A stretch of DNA of 58,359 bases from Candidatus Omnitrophota bacterium. GTDB taxonomy: Bacteria; Omnitrophota; Gorgyraeia; B26-G9. The DNA lies in the NCBI GenBank assembly GCA_018813905.1, contig JAHJAO010000030.1:1-58359 (forward strand). The letters are read 5' to 3'. A program made the position numbers and the translations under genes. The notes beneath the pieces were generated by a model, which saw only the letters and a program-made list of their open reading frames with translations, had not been told where the DNA came from and did not search any database. Positions 30,979 to 40,636 of this stretch are shown here, one piece after another; positions within the stretch are counted from its first letter, which is position 1; each line of letters opens with the position of its first letter.

Positions 30979-31641
30979 ATGAATAAAATTATAGACTTAC
31001 ATACACACAGTTTATTGAGTGATGGGGTGCTTTTACCTGCAGAACTTGTGCGCCGGGCTGAAATAATCGGCTATGCGGCTATTGGCATTACGGATCATGT
31101 GGATTTGTCCAATATCGATTCAGTAATCCAAAAACTTCTCAAGTTTGCGGAAGGTGCAACCGCAGAATCAGCTATCCGGTTAATCCCAGGAGTAGAAATT
31201 ACGCATGTGCCTTTGTCTGAATTTAAGGGTTTAGTCGCTTTTGCCCGGGAAAAAGGGATAAAACTTATTGTCGGCCACGGCGAGACAATTGTCGAACCGG
31301 TGCGCAAAGGCACAAACCGTGCGGCTATAGAAGCGGGTGTGAATATCCTGGCGCATCCCGGATTGATTACTTTGGAAGATGCGAAATTGGCGGCGGAAAA
31401 AGGGGTGTTTTTGGAAATCAGCGGCCGCAAAGGGCATTGCCTGAGCAATGGGCATGTGGTGCAACAGGCAATCAAAAGCGGCGCGAAGTTAATTTTGGAT
31501 ACAGATGCGCATTTGCCGGAAGATTTAATTTCTTTTGAAACAGCACAAGCAGTTGTGCGGGGAGCGGGTTTAGAAAGCAAAGAAAGCCTGGAAGTTTTGC
31601 AAAATAACCCAAAAGAACTACTTTCCCGTTTAGGATTTTAA
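30979..31641 (+). CDS. PHP-domain metal-dependent phosphoesterase
   Basis: DLHTHSLLSDG, GITDHVDLSNI, HGETIVE, AHPGLIT, DTDAHLPED. Confidence 0.88.
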   Translation: MNKIIDLHTHSLLSDGVLLPAELVRRAEIIGYAAIGITDHVDLSNIDSVIQKLLKFAEGATAESAIRLIPGVEITHVPLSEFKGLVAFAREKGIKLIVGHGETIVEPVRKGTNRAAIEAGVNILAHPGLITLEDAKLAAEKGVFLEISGRKGHCLSNGHVVQQAIKSGAKLILDTDAHLPEDLISFETAQAVVRGAGLESKESLEVLQNNPKELLSRLGF

Positions 31642-31651
31642 AGGATAAATT

Positions 31652-32140
31652 ATGAAGCTATTTTTCGATCCGGTTAAGATAAAACTTCTAGTGTCCTTTT
31701 TAGTTATGACCGTTGTTGTCTGCGGATGCGGTGTTTTAAATAAGGAAGCCCAGTATGTCCGGCCCGATTTGAGAGAAGAATTACAGCTTTCCTATGCATT
31801 GCGTTTTGATGACGTACCGGTACCGACGGGTTTTGTCCTTAACAGAAAAGATTCGTTTATTTTCCAGAACAGCCAAACGCGCATGGGGACATTAAGCTAT
31901 GACGGCATAACCGATTTTGAATTACTGGTGAATTTTTTTAAAAAACAAATGGAAGTAAACGGCTGGCGTCTAAAGAGCAGCGTTGAATTCGATGAAGTAA
32001 TTCTTAATTTTGAAAAGAAAAGCGAAGGATGCATCGTAAGATTAGGTAAAACGGGAAAGAATAAAGCCCAGGTTATTGTAAACCTGTCGCCGCTGTCCAG
32101 CGGAAAAATTGATAATTCCGGCTCATCCCCGGATGAATAA
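31652..32140 (+). CDS. Predicted lipoprotein of unknown function
   Basis: Signal peptide with VVVCGCG lipobox; soluble domain without recognised family. Confidence 0.6.
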   Translation: MKLFFDPVKIKLLVSFLVMTVVVCGCGVLNKEAQYVRPDLREELQLSYALRFDDVPVPTGFVLNRKDSFIFQNSQTRMGTLSYDGITDFELLVNFFKKQMEVNGWRLKSSVEFDEVILNFEKKSEGCIVRLGKTGKNKAQVIVNLSPLSSGKIDNSGSSPDE

Positions 32141-32170
32141 TCAGGGGGGTGCCTGGCGATTTTGATTTTG

Positions 32171-32199
32171 TTGAAAAACGGCCCTTTTAGTGTTACAAT
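32171..32199 (+). promoter_or_regulatory. Putative sigma70-type promoter (TTGAAA-N17-TACAAT) for PilZ gene
   Basis: -35 32171-32176, spacer 17, -10 32194-32199. Confidence 0.65.
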
Positions 32200-32254
32200 G
32201 TTTCTATAACAGGGAAGTGTCGCCTTAATTTACTATCCATTAAGGAGGTAATCT

Positions 32255-32605
32255 ATGCAGGATAGAAGGCAGTCCAAACGAATGCCCATGGCGCTTTTTA
32301 TACGTATTTTAGTCGACGAAAAGGATAATATGAAATGCGAAACTTTTACGCAAAATGTCAGTGCGGACGGTGCGCAGATATTATCGAGCCGCCCTTTAAC
32401 GCAGAACGCCGATGTTCTACTGAATATCGATGTGCCAAACGACCCGGATATCGTTCGGGCCGAAGGGACAGTGCGTTGGGTAGGCAAGCATGCGCTGGAA
32501 GATGAAAATGGTAAAAAGGTTTTTCCGATCGGGGTAGAATTTACTTATATGGACCGGCAGGATCGGACGTTCTTAGAGGAATACTTGTACCAGAACGCCG
32601 ATTAA
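32255..32605 (+). CDS. PilZ-domain protein
   Basis: RRQSKR and TQNVSADGAQI (NxSxxG) motifs. Confidence 0.85.
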   Translation: MQDRRQSKRMPMALFIRILVDEKDNMKCETFTQNVSADGAQILSSRPLTQNADVLLNIDVPNDPDIVRAEGTVRWVGKHALEDENGKKVFPIGVEFTYMDRQDRTFLEEYLYQNAD

Positions 32606-32743
32606 AGAGTAAGCCTGGCTTCGATTATGAACTATCAAAATACGCCATAAAAACAGAAGTTAACTTTAAATAATTTATAAACTTAGAACTCCAGCCTTGA
32701 GCGAGATTAATTTGTTCCAGCCATATTAAAAACAACGGATATA

Positions 32744-33145
32744 ATGAAAAAGTTAGAGTTGAAAGATGACGGGTTTTGTTTTGTTTGCGGGAAGAAAAAC
32801 CGTTTTGGACTAAAAATAGACTTTACATTGGAAAAACCGGATAAAATATCTTGCGAGTTCACGCCGCAAAAACAGCATCAGGGATATGCGAATATCGTTC
32901 ATGGCGGCATCATCGGCTTGATTTTAGACGAGGCCATGGTTCAGCTTTTGTGGAAACAGGGAAAGCTCGCGGTTACGGCCGATTTTCAAATGCGTTTGCG
33001 GGAAGCGGCTTACACGGGGGAAAAACTAAATTTTTGCGCCCGGATAACAAAACGCAAAAAGCGATTGATTCATACCGAGGCTACCTGCTGTAATATGCGG
33101 GGCGGAATTATCGCCCACGCCCAAGCGAAATGTGTCCTGGTATGA
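32744..33145 (+). CDS. PaaI-like hotdog thioesterase
   Basis: CFVCGKKNRFGLKI, GYANIVHGGIIGLILDEAM. Confidence 0.83.
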   Translation: MKKLELKDDGFCFVCGKKNRFGLKIDFTLEKPDKISCEFTPQKQHQGYANIVHGGIIGLILDEAMVQLLWKQGKLAVTADFQMRLREAAYTGEKLNFCARITKRKKRLIHTEATCCNMRGGIIAHAQAKCVLV

Positions 33146-33173
33146 AAATGCTTTATGTGAGGAGGAAGGCGTT

Positions 33174-34139
33174 ATGTTTTTTTTGAATTTGAGGATGTAT
33201 GTTTTGCTTGCGTTATTATTCGCATTTATCTATGCGATTGTTTCCATGATCGCTCACTCCTTAGGCATAGAAAGCTTTATCTTGTATGTCGTTATTGCTT
33301 TTGTAATTATCGGCATTCAGTATCTGCTCGGTCCGAAACTTGTGGAATGGTCAATGCGGGTGCGTTATATAAAAGAAGGCGAGCAGGAAAAGCTTTTTTT
33401 GATGGTAAAGGAAATGGCCGAAAAGGCGAAAATTCCCATGCCGCGCGTGGGCATATCTAGCCTGGAATTACCGAACGCGTTTGCTTTTGGGCGCGGTATC
33501 CGCGACAGCCGGGTTTGTGTTACCGAAGGCATCCTGCGGCTGTTAAACGATAATGAATTAAAGGCCGTTTTAGGGCATGAAATTGCGCATATAAAAAATC
33601 GGGATGTTTTAACTATAACGCTTTTGTCCGTAATTCCGCTGATCCTTTACCGGATCGCTTTTCATCTGTTGTTTTTTGGCGGCGGCCGCAGCCGAAGAAG
33701 CGGTCAAAATACCGCCTTGATTGGTCTGGCCGCGCTTTTATTTTATTTTATTACCAACCTACTTGTTTTATATGCCTCCCGGATACGGGAATATTTCGCT
33801 GACCGCGGATCGATTGTTTTAGGCAACCATCCTAAGTTTTTGGCCTCGGCTTTATATAAGCTTGTTTATGGAAATGCGCGGATCGGCCGTGAAAAAATCC
33901 GGTCAGTAGAAGGCCTAAAGGCGTTTTTTGTCAACGACCCTTCCCGGGCCGTAAAGGAACTGAAAGAATTAAAGCAGATCGACCAGGACCAAAGCGGCGA
34001 TATCGACACTGAAGAGTTAAAAGCATTACGCTTAAACGCCATTAAACCTAGCGGCGCGGATAAGTTTTTTGAGTTGTTCAGCACACATCCGAATATGTTA
34101 AAACGCATCAAGCAGCTTTCGACTTATTTAAAAACATAA
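33174..34139 (+). CDS. htpX: M48 metalloprotease HtpX with EF-hand-like loop
   Basis: HEIAH zinc motif, N-terminal TM helices, C-terminal STHPNMLKRIKQLS, inserted DQDQSGDIDTEE; strong SD (ggagg) before ATG 33174. Confidence 0.9.
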   Translation: MFFLNLRMYVLLALLFAFIYAIVSMIAHSLGIESFILYVVIAFVIIGIQYLLGPKLVEWSMRVRYIKEGEQEKLFLMVKEMAEKAKIPMPRVGISSLELPNAFAFGRGIRDSRVCVTEGILRLLNDNELKAVLGHEIAHIKNRDVLTITLLSVIPLILYRIAFHLLFFGGGRSRRSGQNTALIGLAALLFYFITNLLVLYASRIREYFADRGSIVLGNHPKFLASALYKLVYGNARIGREKIRSVEGLKAFFVNDPSRAVKELKELKQIDQDQSGDIDTEELKALRLNAIKPSGADKFFELFSTHPNMLKRIKQLSTYLKT

Positions 34140-34155
34140 AGCCGGATTTTTATTG

Positions 34156-34557
34156 ATGCGCAAAGTATATACAAGTTTATTCAGAGGCGGGATAATTGTT
34201 CTTTTAGTTGTTTTTTTGATGCCGATACTTTTGGCCGCAGAAAAAATAAATATTGAGCCGGATGGAAATGTCGGGTTTGATTTCAGCTGGGAATTTACGC
34301 GCCCGGCGCGGGGTTATCTTCAAGAAGATAAAATCGCAGAATACCTCGCGGATAACGGCCGGAAGTTGATTGGAAAAGGGCAGCGGGATATAATAGATTC
34401 TCTGGGCCGGCCGGCGCGGGCGAAGAAAAACGCAGATAAAAGAAAAGTTTGGATATATTTTATCGGGTCCAGAAGCAAAGCAAAAGGAGAGGTCTGGATT
34501 TGTTTTACTAAAGGTAAATATGTAGAAAAAGTCACGTTGCGCGAGTATGACCAATAA
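34156..34557 (+). CDS. Secreted/periplasmic small protein, possibly BamE/SmpA-like
   Basis: Signal peptide; GKGQRDIIDSLGRPARAKKNADKRKVWIY resembles BamE/SmpA-like N-terminal pattern. Confidence 0.5.
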   Translation: MRKVYTSLFRGGIIVLLVVFLMPILLAAEKINIEPDGNVGFDFSWEFTRPARGYLQEDKIAEYLADNGRKLIGKGQRDIIDSLGRPARAKKNADKRKVWIYFIGSRSKAKGEVWICFTKGKYVEKVTLREYDQ

Positions 34558-34582
34558 CGCAAAAATCAAGGAGCCGTAAAAG

Positions 34583-37500
34583 ATGGACTTAAAGCATAAA
34601 CACCAAAGAAAAGTTTCCTATCAACTTGAAAGCGACGGAAAATTTGTCATTGATAACTATGACTTAGCCAAGCCTTTTGCCAGTTTTTTCCCTGGTATTG
34701 CCGGAATATTCGGCATCCCGATGTGGGTATTTTATGTGAACCGGGGCCAAGGCATTGCCAGTTTTGGCACGAAAAACAAAAACCATTCGATTTTAGCGTT
34801 TAACGCGGCAAATCGGGCCTGGCAATCGGTAACGAGATTCGGATTTAGGACATTTATCCGCATAAAGAATTTAAGAGGAGAAAATTGTTACGAACCATTC
34901 CAAAATGATTTATTCAGCACCAATTTTAATGTTCAAAGAAAAATGTCAATCAGTTCTTTTGATTTTTCCCTGGAAGAGGCTAATGCGACTTTAGGGCTTG
35001 ATTTTAAAGTCAACTATTTTACTTTACCCGGCGAATCTGTGGCTGGGCTGGTAAGAATTGTTCATATAAAGAATATGTCTACAACGAAAAAGGACCTGGA
35101 TATTTTAGATGGTTTGCCGCAACTTGTGCCTTATGGTGTTACCGACAGATTCTACAAGGATTTAAGCCGCACGATTGAAGCCTGGATGAAGGCGGAATTT
35201 GTGGAAGATATTGGTATGCCATTTTACAAACTCAGCGTGGATCCAACCGACCGGCCGCAGGTGATGTATGTTCAGGGTGGTAATTTTTATTGCGGTTTTT
35301 ATGAAAAAAAATCCCAGTTGAAAAAGTGCGATATAATTGTTGACCCGGATCTGGTTTTCGGTCCGATAACCGATTTTAGCCAGCCGGAGATTTTTTATTC
35401 CAAAAATTTTCAAGTTCCGCCCAAGATTTCAACTTGCAACAAAACTCCGGCCGCATTCAGTTTTTGCCGGAGTGGGCTTTTGCCCAAACAGCAGATTTGC
35501 CTGGTTAGTGTGTGCGGCTATGCGCATGAAGAGAGGTATTTGCGGGATTTAGTCTCCAAATTCAAAAACATTGATTTTGTCAATAATAAATTTGATGAAT
35601 ACAAAAAAATAATCTGCGAACTTCAAAACAATATTCTTACGGTAAGTAACGACAACGTTTACAACTTGTATTGTAAGCAGACATATCTGGATAACGTCCT
35701 GCGCGGGGGGATACCTTTGACATTGGGCCAGGAAAATAAGGCGCATACTTTTCACCTTTTTTCCCGCAAGCACGGAGACCTGGAACGGGACTACAATAAC
35801 TTCTTAACCCAAGCCACTTATTTTTCGCAGGGCAACGGTAATTATCGCGATATAAACCAGAACTTACGCAATGATGTCTGGTTCAATCCCCGGGTTGAAG
35901 ACAGCAATATCTTCACCTTTTTCAACTTGTTGCAGTTGGACGGTTTTAATCCGCTTGTGGTTTTTGGAACATTTTTTTGTTTAAGAAAGAATGCGGATCC
36001 GGCGGCGATCGCCAAGTGCTTATGTGAAAAAAAAGATCTGGAAGGTGTTTTGCAATTTATCAGCCGCCCGTTTGTGCTTGGTGAATTCTTCATGTATTTG
36101 GAAAAAAATGGCATTAAAATTAAAGTGAGCAATGAAGCGTTGGCCAAAGAAATAATCTCCGATTGCGAAAAGCGCCTAAAAGCTGAACATGGAGACGGAT
36201 TTTGGATTGACCATTGGACTTATAATCTGGACGCGCTTGAGGCGTATTTGGCGATTTACCCGGAAAGGGCGCGGGAGATAATTTTTGAAAAATGTCAATT
36301 TGTATTTTTTGAAAATTTTGTCAAAGTAAAGCCCCGCTGCGATAAATTTGTGCTTTTTGAAGATAAAGTCAGGCAATATCATGCGGTTACTTTGGAAGAG
36401 ATAAAAGAAGATTCGCCCCTTAGCCGCAAAATCCACCGTGATGACTGGAGACTCAGGGCGGATTACGGCCGGGGCCCGGTCTATAAGACGACGTTGCTAG
36501 TCAAAATGATGACTTTAATCACCAACAAAATGGCTTCTTTTGATCCTTTTGGCTGCGGGCTTGAGATGGAAGCAAATAAACCCGGATGGTACGATGCGCT
36601 GAATGGCCTGCCGGGCCTGTTTGGCTCTTCTACTTGCGAAGTATTTGAGCTGAAGAGACTGATTGTTTTTATTCAGAACTGCATGGACAAACTGCAGATA
36701 AAACCCGCTTATTGCCTGGAATTACCCTGGGAAATTTATGAATTTACGGTTGGACTGGAAAAACTGATAAAAGAGTATTTTAAACGCGAAGGTTCGCAAA
36801 AAGATTTTTGGTTTTGGGATAAATCCTGCGCTTTAAAAGAAGATTATCGCAGAAAAACGGCTTTAGGCATCGGGGGTAAAGAGAAAAAGTTAAACATCGT
36901 CGATTTAAGGCGAATTTTGAAAATAATGGAATTAAAAACAACCCAGGCCTTAAAGAAACTAAAAGAAAAAAAAGGTGGTTTATATCATACTTATTTTATA
37001 AATGAAGTGGTTGAATATGAAAAGATTCCGGTAAAATCCAAAGCGAAAAATGAGTTCCGGCACACTAAAGAAGGCCATATTTGTGTGCAGCCTTTAAAAT
37101 TTCGGCAGGTGGCGCTGCCGTTATTTTTAGAGGGCCAGGTGCATGCTTTTCGGATTATGGATACGAAAGAAAAAGCAAAAGAGTTATATCAAAATATTAA
37201 AAACAGCCCGCTTTACGACGCGAAACTTAAAATGTTCAAGGTCAATGCTTCTTTGAAAGAGTTTAACGAGGAAATCGGCCGGGCGAGAGTTTTTGTGCCG
37301 GGCTGGCTGGAGAATGAATCCATCTGGCTGCATATGGAATATAAGCTGCTGCTGGAACTATTGCGTCACGGGCTTTACAATGACTTTTTCCGCGAATTCA
37401 AAAACGTACTTATTCCTTTCCAGCCTCCGGAACGCTACGGGCGCAGCATTTTGGAAAACTCCTCCTTTTTAGTTAGCAGCGCATATCACGATAAAAAATT

Positions 37501-37942
37501 GCACGGCAACGGGTTTGTGGCCCGCTTGAGCGGTTCAACCGCAGAATTTCTAAATATCTGGCTCTGGTTGAACTTGGGGATGCGGCCGTTTAAGCTTGAC
37601 CGTCTGGGAGAGCTTAAATGTGATTTTGAGCCGGTGCTTCCGGAATGGATGTTTACCAAAAAGCAGACAAGTATCGACTACTATGCTCCGGATGGGAAGA
37701 AGACGCTATTTAATATGAAAAAAGATTCTTATGCCTTTATGTTTCTGGGCAAAACCCTCGTGGTTTATTATAATCCAAAACGAAAAAATACGTTCGGCAA
37801 GGAGGCTGCGGTAATTACCCATATAAGTTTAATCACGGAGGATGAGGAGAATTTTGATATCTATAACAAATCCATTCCTGCTGCCTATGCGCGGATGTTG
37901 CGTGCGGGAAAAATAAAACGGATTTTGGTAACGCTTGAATAA
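34583..37942 (+). CDS. Large GH94-like (cellobiose-phosphorylase-related) protein
   Basis: GIASFGTKNKNHSILAFNAANRAWQ, GFWIDHWTYNLDALEAYL, GWYDALNGLPG resembling the phosphorylase DWNDALN motif. Confidence 0.6.
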   Translation: MDLKHKHQRKVSYQLESDGKFVIDNYDLAKPFASFFPGIAGIFGIPMWVFYVNRGQGIASFGTKNKNHSILAFNAANRAWQSVTRFGFRTFIRIKNLRGENCYEPFQNDLFSTNFNVQRKMSISSFDFSLEEANATLGLDFKVNYFTLPGESVAGLVRIVHIKNMSTTKKDLDILDGLPQLVPYGVTDRFYKDLSRTIEAWMKAEFVEDIGMPFYKLSVDPTDRPQVMYVQGGNFYCGFYEKKSQLKKCDIIVDPDLVFGPITDFSQPEIFYSKNFQVPPKISTCNKTPAAFSFCRSGLLPKQQICLVSVCGYAHEERYLRDLVSKFKNIDFVNNKFDEYKKIICELQNNILTVSNDNVYNLYCKQTYLDNVLRGGIPLTLGQENKAHTFHLFSRKHGDLERDYNNFLTQATYFSQGNGNYRDINQNLRNDVWFNPRVEDSNIFTFFNLLQLDGFNPLVVFGTFFCLRKNADPAAIAKCLCEKKDLEGVLQFISRPFVLGEFFMYLEKNGIKIKVSNEALAKEIISDCEKRLKAEHGDGFWIDHWTYNLDALEAYLAIYPERAREIIFEKCQFVFFENFVKVKPRCDKFVLFEDKVRQYHAVTLEEIKEDSPLSRKIHRDDWRLRADYGRGPVYKTTLLVKMMTLITNKMASFDPFGCGLEMEANKPGWYDALNGLPGLFGSSTCEVFELKRLIVFIQNCMDKLQIKPAYCLELPWEIYEFTVGLEKLIKEYFKREGSQKDFWFWDKSCALKEDYRRKTALGIGGKEKKLNIVDLRRILKIMELKTTQALKKLKEKKGGLYHTYFINEVVEYEKIPVKSKAKNEFRHTKEGHICVQPLKFRQVALPLFLEGQVHAFRIMDTKEKAKELYQNIKNSPLYDAKLKMFKVNASLKEFNEEIGRARVFVPGWLENESIWLHMEYKLLLELLRHGLYNDFFREFKNVLIPFQPPERYGRSILENSSFLVSSAYHDKKLHGNGFVARLSGSTAEFLNIWLWLNLGMRPFKLDRLGELKCDFEPVLPEWMFTKKQTSIDYYAPDGKKTLFNMKKDSYAFMFLGKTLVVYYNPKRKNTFGKEAAVITHISLITEDEENFDIYNKSIPAAYARMLRAGKIKRILVTLE

Positions 37943-37951
37943 AATAAGAAT

Positions 37952-38803
37952 TTAGCCGGCGGCTTTAAACTTTTTGATCTGGTTTTTTATTTCCTTTATT
38001 ATATAATCGGGCGTGGATGCCCCGGCAGTAATCCCGATCCGGCGCTTATCTATAAACCACTCTTTTTTTAATTGATTCCTGGAATTCACCCAAAACGTGT
38101 TCGGATTGATGGATTTTGATATTTCAAACAGGCGTTTTGTATTTGCACTGCTTTTCGCGCCGATGACGACCATCGCGTCATTAATTTTCGGCATTAACTT
38201 TATTTCTTTCTGTTTTTGCCGTGTCGGATAACAGATGGTGTTAAAAAACTTTATTTTCCGGATAATTTTTTTTAATTTCTTAAATATATGATCTATATAT
38301 TCTAAGTTTTGAGTTGATTGAACGACGACAACCGCACGATCTATCCCGCGCAGGCGGTTTACAGTTATATCTTTTTTTTCGGAGATAACAACCGGGGTTG
38401 TCCGGACATTGCCTTTTATGCCGATAACCTCGTCATGGGTCGCATCGCCGATAATAATTATCCGGTAACCGCGTTTTTCGTAGCGTTTGGCGATCGCCTG
38501 TATTTCTTTTACCATCGGGCAGGTGGCGTCGATAATCCGGTAGTTTTTTCTTCTTGCCTGGTGGTACACGCTTTCCGGGGCCCCATGCGCCGGGATAATC
38601 AAAACTCGTTTTCCGTTTTTGACCAGTCGTCGTATCTTTCTTATTCCCATCTTTTTTATATCGTTTACCACGCGCGGATTGTGCACGATATCTCCCAGCA
38701 TGAAAATTTTCTTGTGTCGCTGCGCTGTATCCCGGGCAAGTTGTATGGCCCGTTTTACGCCGAAACAGAACCCTGAGCTTTTAGCGATTTTAATTTTAAA
38801 CAT
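37952..38803 (-). CDS. ispH: 4-hydroxy-3-methylbut-2-enyl diphosphate reductase
   Basis: AKSSGFCFGVKRAIQLA, IIPAHGAP, DATCPMVKEIQ, NTICYPTRQKQ. Confidence 0.93.
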   Translation of the reverse strand: MFKIKIAKSSGFCFGVKRAIQLARDTAQRHKKIFMLGDIVHNPRVVNDIKKMGIRKIRRLVKNGKRVLIIPAHGAPESVYHQARRKNYRIIDATCPMVKEIQAIAKRYEKRGYRIIIIGDATHDEVIGIKGNVRTTPVVISEKKDITVNRLRGIDRAVVVVQSTQNLEYIDHIFKKLKKIIRKIKFFNTICYPTRQKQKEIKLMPKINDAMVVIGAKSSANTKRLFEISKSINPNTFWVNSRNQLKKEWFIDKRRIGITAGASTPDYIIKEIKNQIKKFKAAG

Positions 38804-39914
38804 GGCTTTTAATTTCCATAGCATCAGCCAGATACCGCAGAAGCAGATTTTTATATTTAGCGTTCATTTCCGTGGCGAACAGCTTCTTTTTTGCTTTGCG
38901 AACCAGTATATTTATCCGCTGCCGTGTTTTACGGTAAGCACCGCAGTTTATAATTATCTGACGGATGTTTTTCAGGTCCCGGATTTTTAACTTACTGGAA
39001 CCAAGGCAATTATCCAGGTATTTTTTTATTTTCGGCGGGCTCATTTTGTAGGCCAGGTAAATCGGCAAAGTTTTTTTTGCTTCGGTTAAATCGCTCAAAA
39101 TCGATTTACCGATACTCCTTTCGTTTTTAAATAACCCCGCTAAATCATCCAGAATTTGGAATGCTTCGCCCAGATAATTTCCGAATGAGGCTATTTTTTT
39201 AAGGTCTGTTCGTCTTCCGTCGGCCAGTAAACAACCGCATAACAGGGGGGATTTAAACGTGTACTCGCTGGTTTTTAATCGATAATTTAAAAGGATCTCA
39301 GCCAGATTGATTTTTTTTAATTTTGTAAAACCTTGGCATACGTCATTAAATTCGCCGATGCCGGTCCAAATCATACCCGTTAAAAATACAGAAAAAGCTT
39401 CCTGGATGTTTTCAAGATGATGGCTTGAAGATATAAAGCTTTCCAAAGCCAGAGCGAAAATTATATCGCCGGCCACAATGCCTAAATCCTGGCCGGTCTT
39501 TTCATTAAGGCGCATGTTTTTTTCAAAAACCTTGTGGAGACTATCCCGGCCGCGCCGCAGGGACGCGTTATCGATGATATCATCGTGGATCAGCAGAAAA
39601 TCGTGCAGCAGCTCGAAAGATAACGCGGTTTTAAGCACGCGGGAATTGAGGCGCAGAGGAGCTTTATGGCAGTAACCCAGATAAGAAAGTAAAAATAGAA
39701 TTGGCCGGATTCTTTTGCCGTCCCGCAGGATAAATTCCGTCAGGGGGCCGGTCAGTTGCGCGCAGGTGCGGGATAACTTATAATGAGATACGCGTTGTTT
39801 TACAAACCGCTTGAGTGAGGTATTTATGCGTTGTTTTAGTTGCCGATGCATGGATTTTATGTTAGCACATTCATAGATTTTTAACAATACAAACCTCTTA
39901 GAATTTACTTGCAT
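38796..39914 (-). CDS. Polyprenyl synthetase (trans-isoprenyl diphosphate synthase)
   Basis: RDGKRIRPIL, LIHDDIIDNASLRRG first Asp-rich motif, FQILDDLAG second motif. Confidence 0.9.
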   Translation of the reverse strand: MQVNSKRFVLLKIYECANIKSMHRQLKQRINTSLKRFVKQRVSHYKLSRTCAQLTGPLTEFILRDGKRIRPILFLLSYLGYCHKAPLRLNSRVLKTALSFELLHDFLLIHDDIIDNASLRRGRDSLHKVFEKNMRLNEKTGQDLGIVAGDIIFALALESFISSSHHLENIQEAFSVFLTGMIWTGIGEFNDVCQGFTKLKKINLAEILLNYRLKTSEYTFKSPLLCGCLLADGRRTDLKKIASFGNYLGEAFQILDDLAGLFKNERSIGKSILSDLTEAKKTLPIYLAYKMSPPKIKKYLDNCLGSSKLKIRDLKNIRQIIINCGAYRKTRQRINILVRKAKKKLFATEMNAKYKNLLLRYLADAMEIKSHV

Positions 39915-39944
39915 TATTCTAACGGGGAATATAAAATTATACTG

Positions 39945-40190
39945 GGCGATAAAGGTAACTGTATCACTGATACCCCTTTCGCCGGCCGGCAGGCATAAGG
40001 GATGCGTTCATTTAAATAGAGGCAAATTCGTCCCGCCCTGGCGGGACTCATTTATAGAATAAATAGGATGACCCCCTCGGCGTAAACGATTGAAAAATTT
40101 CTTAGAAATTTTTCTAATCACTTGAGGGGATAAATTCGCACAGTGACTTATGTTCACGTAGTTCCATAACTCACGTGCTCATTTAGGAGG
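39945..40190 (+). other. Highly structured intergenic region / candidate ncRNA or long 5'UTR upstream of ybaB
   Basis: Series of inverted repeats: GTATC-ACT-GATAC; GCAT-AAGGG-ATGC; GTCCCGCC-CT-GGCGGGAC (40030-40047); CCCCTC/GAGGGG enclosing GATTGAAAAATTTC-TTA-GAAATTTTTCTAATC (40073-40129); CACGTAGTT-CCAT-AACT(C)ACGTG (40155-40177). Confidence 0.45.
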
Positions 40191-40196
40191 AACAAT

Positions 40197-40496
40197 ATGC
40201 TGGATAAGTTAAAAAACATGTTTGAAGCGCAAAAGAAAATAGGCGAAATAAAAAAAGAACTTGAAAAAGTTACTATTGATTTTTCTAGCCCCGATGAAAA
40301 GATAAAACTGAAGATGACGGGCACGCAAAAAATCATCGCGCTGGAAATAACGCAGGATTTGCTTAGCGTAGAGAAGAAGAAAACTTTAGAAGAGAATCTG
40401 GTTAGCTCTTTTAACGCGGCTTTAGATAAAGTGCAACTTGCCGTATCCGATAAGCTGCGGTTAAAGGTGGGCGATTTAAAAATCCCCGGATTTTAG
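40197..40496 (+). CDS. YbaB/EbfC family nucleoid-associated protein
   Basis: Small protein with MLDKLKNMFEAQKKIGEIKKELEKV...VGDLKIPGF; size and pattern of YbaB. Confidence 0.8.
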   Translation: MLDKLKNMFEAQKKIGEIKKELEKVTIDFSSPDEKIKLKMTGTQKIIALEITQDLLSVEKKKTLEENLVSSFNAALDKVQLAVSDKLRLKVGDLKIPGF

Positions 40497-40636
40497 TAAA
40501 GAAGGGAGGTGAGGAGAGTGAATATTATCATTAAATATATGTTGCGTCCGGTAACGCATTGCAAGGAGGGATGTCTTAGGTCGTCCTGGGCACGACTCTA
40601 AACTGCCCGGATTTAAAATTTGATCAGGCGGAGATT

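Noticed and set aside
34583-37942. Possible multi-gene or frameshifted region because of the large ORF size
   Set aside because: It is one continuous open frame with coherent GH94-like features throughout.
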